Shown here: one piece after another, positions 1-4,941 of the stretch
Layout of the letters: each line of letters starts with the position of its first letter
Position numbering within the stretch: the first letter of the stretch is position 1
Assembly (NCBI GenBank): GCA_017523185.1
Contig: JAFWXB010000370.1
Span: forward strand, 1 to 11,058
From: Lachnospiraceae bacterium
GTDB taxonomy: Bacteria; Bacillota_A; Clostridia; Lachnospirales; Lachnospiraceae
Length of the DNA stretch: 11,058 nucleotides
Direction of reading: 5' to 3'
Program-made: the position numbers and the translations under genes
The notes under the pieces: generated by a model
The model's input: the letters and a program-made list of their open reading frames with translations, nothing else
Database searches by the model: none
What the model was told of the DNA's origin: nothing

Positions 1-2
1 AG

Positions 3-98
3 GCAGCGCAGATTTGTCGAAAGTCAATAATGGAGTATTCACCTAAAAGCAATGCCGCAAAAGATTATAACGAATGGATAGAGGAAGTGCTGCATTGA
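3..98 (+). CDS. ParA/Soj-like partition ATPase, C-terminal end only (5' end outside window)
   Basis: An open frame enters from the left edge and stops with TGA at 96-98. The roughly 31 visible residues contain SIMEYSPKSNAAKDY followed by NEWIEEVLH. This matches the usual C-terminus of ParA/Soj-type Walker ATPases on plasmids and integrative elements (S-I-x-E-Y-x-P-x-S-x-A-A-x-D-Y, then a final helix). ParA proteins bind DNA non-specifically and help segregate replicons. The ATPase motifs lie outside the window, so the call rests on this tail. An ATG at 99-101 directly abuts the stop and could begin the next gene of a par operon, but homology to the replication gene on the other strand starts by about 114, so it looks cut off after about four codons. 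Confidence 0.55.
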   Translation, partial: AAQICRKSIMEYSPKSNAAKDYNEWIEEVLH

Positions 99-986
99 AT
101 GAATACATATACTCCAATTGTTTCCGTTACTGCCCTTTAGAAAACTACTTTGTTCCGCAAGTTCAAAAAGAGTTTTAAAATCTTCTTCGGTGTACTGTTT
201 TAATCTTGCCTTAATAGCTTTCTTTCTTGCATCTGACAATTTGGTTACTTTTGGGTATGATTTACAAACGCTGTTATATAAATTAACAACGTAATGCATT
301 GTGCTTGTAGATACTTTTGGTTCGTTAATAACTGTTTCTGATTCATTTTTTTCAAGATTTTGGTTTGGTTCGTCGTTTTCCGAGGTCGGAAAATGACAAA
401 GATACGAAGTATCTTGTATATTATCTTTACCTAACCTAACCTTACCTAACCTAACCTTACCTATGCCTTCATTTTGGCAAGTGTTGTCTGTCATTTGTCC
501 GTCATTTGTCTGACAAAAAATTTTTTCTTGTCTGTCATTTGTCTGACAAATATTTTCTTGCTGACTATCCCTTGTCTGACAAAACACATCTTCTTGTTCT
601 TCATTTATCGGACTAATTTCTTTTTTTTTCTTAGAATAATAACTCTCTTTTGCTTCTATCACTACCACTTCCGGACAAACTTCAAGCAATAAATCTTTGT
701 ACATACTGTCGATTTTTCTGTCGGCTCTTACGTTGTTATGTTCTCTCCAATCGATAATATATGTTATTAAATCTTCGTTTAAAATCTTTACAAATCCCTT
801 ACTTGCCAATACTCTCAAATCATCTTCTGTCGCTTTTGTAATACACATAACCGGATATGCTTCTACAATTCCGTCATCATCTGCATTGATACACAAATGA
901 AAATATAAATTTTGTGATGTAGCAGGCATTTTTACAAATTTTGTGGATTCTGTGATGCGTTTACTGAACATTCTTCTATTTGCCAT
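39..986 (-). CDS. Phage replisome organizer (DnaD-like replication protein), C-terminus replaced
   Basis: This is an early phage replication protein of the type that binds the phage origin and recruits host helicase-loading proteins. The start is set at ATG 986 (MANRRMFSKRITESTKF), preceded by a GAGGAAG ribosome site; a longer frame to 1034 has no support. Residues 1 to about 115 form the conserved N-terminal winged-helix-type domain. Residues 115-190 are a low-complexity linker with CQTxDxQ repeats and GKVRL repeats. Residues about 225-291 are the second domain, running to SSFLKGSNGNNW. Relatives continue with a segment like KANFDWLI. Here the frame instead reads 24 unrelated residues antisense to the ParA gene end and stops at 39-41. 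The gene is therefore very probably truncated by a rearrangement at about 99-116. It overlaps the preceding gene by 11 bp, so it belongs to the cro-side operon. Confidence 0.75.
   Translation of the reverse strand: MANRRMFSKRITESTKFVKMPATSQNLYFHLCINADDDGIVEAYPVMCITKATEDDLRVLASKGFVKILNEDLITYIIDWREHNNVRADRKIDSMYKDLLLEVCPEVVVIEAKESYYSKKKKEISPINEEQEDVFCQTRDSQQENICQTNDRQEKIFCQTNDGQMTDNTCQNEGIGKVRLGKVRLGKDNIQDTSYLCHFPTSENDEPNQNLEKNESETVINEPKVSTSTMHYVVNLYNSVCKSYPKVTKLSDARKKAIKARLKQYTEEDFKTLFELAEQSSFLKGSNGNNWSICIHSMQHFLYPFVIIFCGIAFR
429..462. repeat. 15-bp tandem repeat encoding GKVRL
   Basis: ACCTAACCTAACCTT occurs twice head to tail (429-443, 444-458), followed by a partial third copy. On the minus strand it encodes GKVRL-GKVRL-GK in the linker of the replication protein. 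The 15-bp unit keeps the frame, so copy number can change without breaking the gene. Similar KVRLGKVRLG tracts are familiar in phage replication proteins of this type. Confidence 0.8.
484..573. repeat. Iteron-like palindromic repeats inside the replication gene; possible phage origin
   Basis: The 13-bp palindrome TTTGTCTGACAAA occurs at 505-517 and 538-550, and with one changed end base at 561-573. A longer direct repeat, TTGTCTGTCATTTGTC, occurs at 484-499 and 528-543. A very T-rich tract (about 614-630) follows. In many temperate phages the origin lies within the initiator gene as iterons next to an A/T-rich unwinding region (lambda O is the classic case), and this layout fits. The same DNA encodes the CQTNDxQ protein repeats, so the repetition could be selected at protein level instead. 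Confidence 0.45.
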
Positions 987-1173
987 TTTCTTCCTCTCTT
1001 TCTGCGTAAATACGTTCATAAAAAAATCTTGCATTTACTTTCCCATGCAAAGTAATATAACCCAACTGCTGCATTTCTTCATTAAGCTGTCGAATAATTG
1101 CGTACCCTTTTGATTGGGAACATTCCAAGATACTGCAAACATCTTGGACACTTAAAAAGGTTTTATTTGCCAT
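976..1173 (-). CDS. Small helix-turn-helix protein, excisionase-like
   Basis: The gene encodes 65 residues beginning MANKTFLSVQDVCSILECS. The pattern (V-x-D-V-C-x-I-L-x-C-S-x-S-K-G-Y-x-I-I-R-Q-L-N) is a winged-helix/HTH of the excisionase or MerR-like small DNA-binder type found in the early region of Firmicute phages and integrative elements. A strong AGGGGGA site precedes ATG 1173. It lies 14 bp after the Cro-like gene and overlaps the replication gene by 11 bp, so the three are probably translated from one message. It may direct excision or act as an early regulator; the sequence does not decide between them. The C-terminus is highly charged (YAEREEENGK). Confidence 0.6.
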   Translation of the reverse strand: MANKTFLSVQDVCSILECSQSKGYAIIRQLNEEMQQLGYITLHGKVNARFFYERIYAEREEENGK

Positions 1174-1187
1174 ATAATCCCCCTTTT

Positions 1188-1382
1188 TTAATCTTCAATA
1201 ATTTCTACTGGGTCGACTTCAAGTGCTTTTGCAATTTTACCTAACAATTCCGGACGACATCTACGCCCATTCATAACATATGAAATAGTTTGTCTTGAAA
1301 TTTCTGCTCGTTCTGCAAATTGTGATTGATTTAAGCCAAGTTTTGCCATTCTTAATTGTACTTTCTTTTTATCCAACTTCAT
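1188..1382 (-). CDS. Cro-like XRE-family repressor
   Basis: A 64-residue single-domain HTH_3/XRE protein. LNQSQFAERAEISRQTISYVMNGRR covers helices 2 and 3 of the fold, and RPELLGKIAKALEVDPVEI closes it. There is no C-terminal dimerization domain, as expected for a Cro-type protein. GAGGT lies just before ATG 1382. It is the first gene of the leftward operon, directly after the control region with four operator-like repeats, and diverges from a CI-like gene. It probably represses the repressor promoter and tunes its own. Confidence 0.8.
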   Translation of the reverse strand: MKLDKKKVQLRMAKLGLNQSQFAERAEISRQTISYVMNGRRCRPELLGKIAKALEVDPVEIIED

Positions 1383-1403
1383 TTTTTTACCTCGCTTTCA
1401 TTT

Positions 1404-1509
1404 GTTCTCTTTTTGTGAACTCACAATAATATTATTCTCTTTTTGCGAACTTGTCAAGTTTTTTCACTTTTTGTAAACCTTTTTATTGACTTGTTCACTT
1501 TTTGTATTT
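1404..1509. promoter_or_regulatory. Four 17-bp operator-like repeats of the lysogeny switch
   Basis: Four related imperfect palindromes, consensus GTTCWCTTTTTGTGAAC, all in one orientation: 1404-1420 (best match), 1434-1450 (ATTC..CGAAC), 1462-1478 (TTTCAC..GTAAAC) and 1493-1509 (GTTCAC..GTATTT). Starts are 30, 28 and 31 bp apart, close to three helical turns, so bound dimers would lie on one face of the DNA. The second copy fills the spacer of the leftward promoter and the fourth fills the spacer of the rightward promoter. The graded match to the palindrome suggests graded affinity. Confidence 0.75.
1429..1457 (-). promoter_or_regulatory. Leftward promoter for the cro-xis-rep operon
   Basis: On the minus strand, TTGACA (1457-1452), a 17-bp spacer and TAATAT (1434-1429) form a perfect -35 and a 4/6 -10. 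The spacer is operator copy 1434-1450, so a bound repressor would block RNA polymerase. Transcription should start near 1422 and enter the Cro-like gene at 1382. Confidence 0.65.
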
Positions 1510-1514
1510 ATAAT
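1486..1514 (+). promoter_or_regulatory. Rightward promoter for the CI-like repressor
   Basis: TTGACT (1486-1491), a 17-bp spacer and TATAAT (1509-1514) make a near-consensus sigma-A promoter. Operator copy 1493-1509 lies in its spacer, which predicts autoregulation of the repressor and repression by the Cro-like protein. The leader is short, with GGAG at 1527-1530 ahead of ATG 1540. Confidence 0.75.
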
Positions 1515-1539
1515 TAAATAAAAAAAGGAGTGAAAAATT

Positions 1540-2205
1540 ATGAGCGAAGAATTTTATAAAAACTTAAAAAATGCTCGCTTAAAAGCTGGATTATCACAAG
1601 TAGAACTAGCAACAAAACTAAATGTAGCTAAATCAACATATTCAATGTATGAAAGTGGAAAAAGAACTCCAAAATTAGACACAATTAAATGTATAGCAAA
1701 TATTTTACAAATTGATATTAACACACTTATCCCCAATGAATTTGTTAAATCCGAAATTCAAAATAAGAATAAAATTCTTTCTGAATTAAAAAAACAATCT
1801 TATGAACTTCTTTCTGTTTTAGAAAATTCAAATATGGAAACAATTGGAACTCTTACACCACAAATTAAAACTTTAATAAAAATGCTTTTACAAGAATATG
1901 AAACATTAGAAGATTATCAAATTATATTATCTCAAAACAAACAAAACAAATCACATTCTATTACTGATTTATTAAAATATTTAAACGAAAAAGGTTTATC
2001 ACAAGCATATATGTTAATTGAGCTACTTCTCAAAGTGCCTGAATACAAAGAAGATGATTTTATAATTAATATTTCCGAATTAAGAGAAATTCGTAAAAAA
2101 TTAATAAAATACGAAAATTTAGCATTCCTTAGAGAAGTATTACCATGTCACGAAGAACTTCCAGAAGACCCAGAAGAATTTGAAAAACTGTATTTATTTA
2201 AATAA
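1540..2205 (+). CDS. CI-like XRE-family repressor without a self-cleavage domain
   Basis: A 221-residue protein with an N-terminal HTH (residues 5-60: KNARLKAGLSQVELATKLN, VAKSTYSMYESGKRTPKLD) of the XRE family. The rest is helical and charged, with a probable coiled coil at about 70-130 and an acidic end (ELPEDPEEFEKLYLFK). There is no LexA/S24 Ser-Lys peptidase motif and no HEXXH. If this is the lysogeny repressor, induction cannot go through RecA-stimulated self-cleavage of this protein. GGAG precedes the start at good spacing. It sits divergent from the Cro-like gene across the operator array. Base composition is even more A/T-rich than its neighbours, which fits recent acquisition. Confidence 0.75.
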   Translation: MSEEFYKNLKNARLKAGLSQVELATKLNVAKSTYSMYESGKRTPKLDTIKCIANILQIDINTLIPNEFVKSEIQNKNKILSELKKQSYELLSVLENSNMETIGTLTPQIKTLIKMLLQEYETLEDYQIILSQNKQNKSHSITDLLKYLNEKGLSQAYMLIELLLKVPEYKEDDFIINISELREIRKKLIKYENLAFLREVLPCHEELPEDPEEFEKLYLFK

Positions 2206-2228
2206 AAAAGAATAGATTAATTTATACT

Positions 2229-2802
2229 CAATTCAACCAAATTGGTTTAATTGCTTTTACAAATAACAAATTATATCTCAACTGCTGCATAACAGCACTA
2301 TTTTGTGCAATCAAATAAGGGAGTTGCAATTTTCTACTCCCTTTGTCCGTTTTTCGGACGAAGCAAAAACATCTTTGCAGCAGTAGTTTGTTTGATAATT
2401 TTGTAAATTTGTTCAATCCAACTTGCTCAATTTTAAGCAAGTTCAAATCGAATTTTGCAGCAGTTTCAAAAGTTGTCGCATTATTGGCTTCCATTTTTTT
2501 GTGGAAGCGTTCAAGTTTCAAATGGAGTGTCACAAATAGACACCCATTATATAAAAGATGCCGTTTTTTCGGCTTCTTTAAATAATTTAAGATGTAGATT
2601 TTTCTACACCTTAAATTTTAAAGATTGTGTTTTCCCACCTTAGCAAATTATACCACCGTCGAATTTTCGACACTCGCTTATCTAACACAAATAATATTTA
2701 GTTTGAACTACCAGTGTAGAAATTTCTACGCTAAACGGAATTTTCCGTTGAGTACCTTGTAAAATACTAAATTTTTAGCATCTGATGTAAACATTATTTA
2801 CG
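2229..2802. repeat. Array of about 14 short hairpins upstream of rpn (non-coding)
   Basis: No convincing gene is seen from 2206 to 2842; palindromes follow one another almost without gaps. Arms read by eye: 2229-2253 (AACCAA/TTGGTT), 2317-2343 (AAGGGAGT/ACTCCCTT), 2341-2363 (GTCCG/CGGAC), 2420-2443 (AACTTGCT/AGCAAGTT), 2487-2508 (GCTTCCA/TGGAAGC), 2522-2547 (GTGTC/GACAC), 2554-2579 (GCCG/CGGC), 2586-2615 (TGTAGA/TCTACA), 2658-2671 (GTCGAA/TTCGAC), 2713-2732 (GTAGAAA/TTTCTAC), 2731-2752 (AACGGAA/TTCCGTT), 2764-2781 (CTAAA/TTTAG), 2787-2801 (GTAAA/TTTAC). A weaker one is at 2363-2378. Stem sequences differ, but many share a layout: outer stem, one mismatched pair, inner stem, loop of A/T. Function unknown. 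Confidence 0.7.
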
Positions 2803-2842
2803 TGAGATATACAAAAATTCTAACATAGAAAGGTGATTTCCT

Positions 2843-3697
2843 ATGCCAAACTTTTTAATGAAACCAAAGATTGATTTTGCATTTAAAGAAATTATGATGA
2901 ATCCGGATGCACGTATCGGCTTCTTATCTGCTATCCTAAAATTAAATCCAAAAGACATTAAAGATACACAAATTTTAAATACCTATCTTCGAAAACTGCA
3001 CAAAGAAGATAAACAAGGTATTTTAGATGTGCGAATCCTTATGAATAACAATACCGAAATCGACATTGAAATACAACTTTCAGAAATGAAAGTATGGGCT
3101 GACCGTTCCTTGTTCTATCTTTCCAAGATGTATACCGAACAAATTGAAGAAGGACAAAGCTATGATGTATTTAAACGCTGTGTTTCCATTAGTATTTTAG
3201 ATTTTACACTCTTTGATGATACCGACGAATTTTATTCTTGTTTTCACTTATGGGAAGATACTCGACACACACTTTATACTGATAAAATGGAATTTCATGT
3301 ACTGGAACTTTCCAAACTTCCGGAAGAACTAAAAGAAGATACAAGCGATATTTTATTATGGGCAAAATTTATCAATGCCGAAGAACAGGAGGAATTTGAT
3401 ATGTTAGCTACAAAGAATCCTTATATCAAAAGTGCTTACGACCATTTACAAGTCATTAGTCAAGATAAAACCAAACGATTGGAGTATGAAGCTAGAGAAA
3501 AAGCTATTCGCGATTATAATCAAATGATGTTTGAAGCAGAACAAAGAGGTGAACAACGTGGTGAGCAACGTGGAAAAGAAATTGGAAAAGAAATCGCAAA
3601 TAAATCTACTGCTAAAAAACTTCTTTCTATGGGATTTGAAATATCAACTATTATCGAAATAACAGGATTGTCCAAAAATGCAATTGAACAATTATAA
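2843..3697 (+). CDS. Rpn-family PD-(D/E)XK nuclease (recombination-promoting nuclease / PDDEXK_2 'transposase')
   Basis: This 284-residue protein belongs to the Rpn/YhgA-like family, DNA-degrading nucleases first annotated as transposases. E. coli members act as anti-phage toxins. The N-terminus (KPKIDFAFKEIM, then IGFLSAIL) and the nuclease core are clear. LDVRIL gives D62, and IDIEIQ gives E76-x-Q78, the family's variant of the D...ExK site. WADRSLFYLSKMYTEQ and the hydrophobic strand SISILDF follow. Residues about 187-284 form a separable C-terminal module: a helix (KTKRLEYEAREKA), the RGEQRGEQRGKEIGKE low-complexity stretch, and a helical pair ending in ITGLSKNAIEQL. GAAAGGTGAT precedes ATG 2843 at good spacing. 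Length is normal and no key residue is missing. It sits between repressor and integrase, a usual spot for phage-borne defence cargo. Confidence 0.85.
   Translation: MPNFLMKPKIDFAFKEIMMNPDARIGFLSAILKLNPKDIKDTQILNTYLRKLHKEDKQGILDVRILMNNNTEIDIEIQLSEMKVWADRSLFYLSKMYTEQIEEGQSYDVFKRCVSISILDFTLFDDTDEFYSCFHLWEDTRHTLYTDKMEFHVLELSKLPEELKEDTSDILLWAKFINAEEQEEFDMLATKNPYIKSAYDHLQVISQDKTKRLEYEAREKAIRDYNQMMFEAEQRGEQRGEQRGKEIGKEIANKSTAKKLLSMGFEISTIIEITGLSKNAIEQL
3401..3697 (+). CDS. Predicted intragenic C-terminal protein of rpn (RpnS-type antitoxin)
   Basis: Inside rpn, AGGAGGA at 3387-3393 lies 8 nt before an in-frame ATG at 3401 (Met187). Translation from it gives a 98-residue protein (MLATKNPYIKSAYDHLQV...) made only of the C-terminal module, with no nuclease residues. 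The site uses CAG GAG, and this CAG is the only one among the 13 glutamine codons of the gene, the rest being CAA. That hints the ribosome site is selected. In E. coli, Rpn genes make such small C-terminal proteins from internal starts, and they bind and inhibit the full-length toxin. The motif and reading frame are seen directly; translation and inhibition are inferred. Confidence 0.6.
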   Translation: MLATKNPYIKSAYDHLQVISQDKTKRLEYEAREKAIRDYNQMMFEAEQRGEQRGEQRGKEIGKEIANKSTAKKLLSMGFEISTIIEITGLSKNAIEQL

Positions 3698-3824
3698 AAC
3701 CAAACGATTAGAGTATGAAGCTAGAGAAAAAGCAATACACGACCATAACCAATTAATGTTTGAGGCTGAACAAAGAGGTGAACAACGTGGTGAGCAACGT
3801 GGAAAAGAAATTGGAAAAGAAATT
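3467..3824 (+). repeat. 129-bp direct repeat of the rpn tail (copies 3467-3595 and 3696-3824)
   Basis: The two copies match at about 117 of 129 positions by hand count; the second half (from GAACAAAGAGG) is nearly identical. Both encode KTKRLEYEAREKA... through RGEQRGEQRGKEIGKEI. The copies are 229 bp apart, not a multiple of three, so they lie in different frames. Recombination between them would still join the nuclease core in frame to the second tail. Confidence 0.85.
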
Positions 3825-3959
3825 GGAAAACAAGAAACATTAATTGATATTGTAAAAAATCTTTTTTTCCTTTCCACTCCACTCTCTACTATCATACAAG
3901 CTACCGGCTTATCGGAAAAACAAATAAATGACATTATAAATTCCAATATGTCGAAATAA
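3678..3959 (+). CDS. Stand-alone copy of the Rpn C-terminal module
   Basis: This 93-residue frame repeats the end of Rpn: YKTKRLEYEAREKA, the RGEQRGEQRGKEIGKE stretch, then a helical end (STIIQATGLSEKQINDI) that parallels STIIEITGLSKNAIEQL in Rpn. The two endings are clearly related but diverged. The start at ATG 3678 lies inside the last codons of rpn (20-nt overlap, +1 frame), with only a weak AGGA at 3664-3667, so translation would depend on coupling. It could be a second antitoxin-like inhibitor, a spare tail that can be swapped in by recombination, or a remnant of a tandem duplication. Keeping a full open frame to a natural stop argues mildly against simple decay. Confidence 0.55.
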   Translation: MQLNNYKTKRLEYEAREKAIHDHNQLMFEAEQRGEQRGEQRGKEIGKEIGKQETLIDIVKNLFFLSTPLSTIIQATGLSEKQINDIINSNMSK

Positions 3960-4003
3960 ATTTGATATGTCAGTTATAAAAACTTTTAAATAGAAAGATG
4001 AAA

Positions 4004-4450
4004 TTACACATTTGCCGATTGTGTAAAAGTTGGAATTTGTGAAGATTTAGAAATAGATTTTTCTAAAATAAATTAAGATGCCGAAATTTCGGCGTCTTAC
4101 TATAAAGGATGTAAAAATTATTTACACCCTTTATTTGAAACGATAACAAGAAAGAATTTATAGGTATTACAAAAGAGTAAATATCTTTTCCAAAGATGCA
4201 GCAGTTGTCTATCTGAGTGCGATAGTATCACTTTGAACTTAAACACTACTCCCACTATTACTATTTGTAATAGTTCTTTTTCATGGTACTGATAGTATAT
4301 AAATGAGGTGTGTAGTACCACCTCATAGCAAAAAGATACCCCAAAATAGGATTACCTCATTACCAATAATGGTATCTTCCCAGTTTTGGGAATAACTCAC
4401 TAACAATTCGTTATTGAGTTTAAAGGGTGTGAATACTACGCACACCCTTT
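4004..4450. repeat. Second hairpin array, downstream of the rpn locus (non-coding)
   Basis: No gene is credible between 3960 and 4941. Hairpins: 4004-4026 (TTACACA/TGTGTAA), 4046-4067 (TTTAGAAA/TTTCTAAA), 4074-4099 (TAAGA/TCTTA outer, T-G mismatch, GCCGAAA/TTTCGGC inner), 4102-4134 (ATAAAGG/CCTTTAT outer, A-C mismatch, TGTAAA/TTTACA inner), 4209-4225 (CTATC/GATAG), 4254-4274 (ACTATTAC/GTAATAGT), 4303-4326 (ATGAGGTG/CACCTCAT), 4333-4378 (AAGATACC/GGTATCTT, long loop), 4377-4392 (TTCCCA/TGGGAA), 4394-4420 (AACTCA/TGAGTT outer, C-T mismatch, TAAC/GTTA inner), 4422-4450 (AAAGGGTGTG/CACACCCTTT). Several show the same outer stem, mismatch, inner stem layout as the upstream array. Confidence 0.7.
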
Positions 4451-4817
4451 ATGTTAAGTTTTAATGTATCTAATGTCGTAAAACGTGACATCAGACTAAA
4501 ATAAGGTGTCACTAAAGTTTAGAACGACTATTTTATAATACATAAATTTTTGCTGAAACAAGTAAAATACATTTACCTACCGACTACTTTGTTAAGTATA
4601 TTATAGGTCATATGTTTATTTTTTTACAATAATAATTTTCACCAAAGGTACTGTGAAACAAAAAATCCTCTGCGAGGCTTGCGACCCCAAAGCAAAACTA
4701 GACACAAGAAAAATTTTTCAAGCTGTTTCGTTTCGCATTTTCTAAAATTTTAGAAAACGACTGCTGCACAAAGTGAAAAAACAACTGAAATTTTTATAAG
4801 AAACTTAAAAAAGAACT
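4451..4817. other. Non-coding stretch before the integrase, with one perfect 20-bp palindrome
   Basis: The only clear features are GTGACA (4485-4490) with TGTCAC (4507-4512), ATGTC/GACAT around 4473-4491, and the perfect palindrome TTTTCTAAAATTTTAGAAAA at 4738-4757. A copy of the 9-mer ACTGCTGCA follows at 4760-4768. The stretch around 4664-4690 is less A/T-rich (CCTC-TGC-GAGG hairpin). No gene, tRNA or named RNA is recognised. Confidence 0.6.
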
Positions 4818-4855
4818 AAAAAAAGCACTTCTGCTACCAACAGAAACGCTTTTTT
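4818..4855. terminator. Rho-independent terminator between rpn region and integrase
   Basis: AAAAAGC (4820-4826) pairs with GCTTTTT (from 4848). Inside, TTCTG (4829-4833) pairs with CAGAA (4841-4845) across 2-nt AC/AC internal loops. Six T follow on the plus strand and the matching A-run lies on the other side, so it could act in both directions and insulate the integrase from upstream transcription. Confidence 0.6.
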
Positions 4856-4857
4856 CT

Positions 4858-4909
4858 CCAAGAACTACAACTATTTTTCGAACAAACATATTATAGCATA
4901 GTTCTTTGG
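4858..4909. repeat. Inverted repeat in front of the integrase
   Basis: CCAAGAACTA (4858-4867) and TAGTTCTTTGG (4899-4909) are inverted copies with one unpaired base, 31 bp apart. They flank the A/T-rich segment likely to hold the integrase promoter (TATTAT at 4889-4894, no good -35). An operator or an arm-type integrase or excisionase site is possible. Confidence 0.4.
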
Positions 4910-4941
4910 AAAATGCACCTTTTTTTAGAAAGGACTATACT

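Noticed and set aside
429..462. CCTAACC repeats resemble telomeric repeats
   Set aside because: Only 15-bp units in the coding frame of a phage replication gene (GKVRL), far from any sequence end.
474..692. 72-codon plus-strand frame, hydrophobic, could be read as a membrane peptide
   Set aside because: It is the complement of the low-complexity linker of the replication gene; no ribosome site.
2228..2533. 101-codon minus-strand frame across the upstream hairpin array
   Set aside because: Starts at GTG without a ribosome site, and the DNA is explained better by consecutive palindromes; the overlapping plus-strand frames of 80 and 62 codons are equally unsupported.
2586..2740. GTAGA/TCTAC stems and AATTTCTAC resemble the Cas12a crRNA repeat; the array could be taken for CRISPR
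   Set aside because: No repeated unit of constant sequence, no regular spacers and no cas gene; stem sequences change from hairpin to hairpin.
3692..3946. 84-codon minus-strand frame opposite the second Rpn tail
   Set aside because: Shadow of the RGEQRGKE repeat on the other strand; no ribosome site.
4118..4321. 67-codon minus-strand frame in the downstream hairpin region
   Set aside because: No ribosome site, runs through several hairpins, composition typical of translated non-coding A/T-rich DNA.
4664..4690. CCTC-TGC-GAGG segment as part of a tRNA or small RNA gene
   Set aside because: Only a 4-bp stem; no T-arm, anticodon arm or CCA-end pattern around it.
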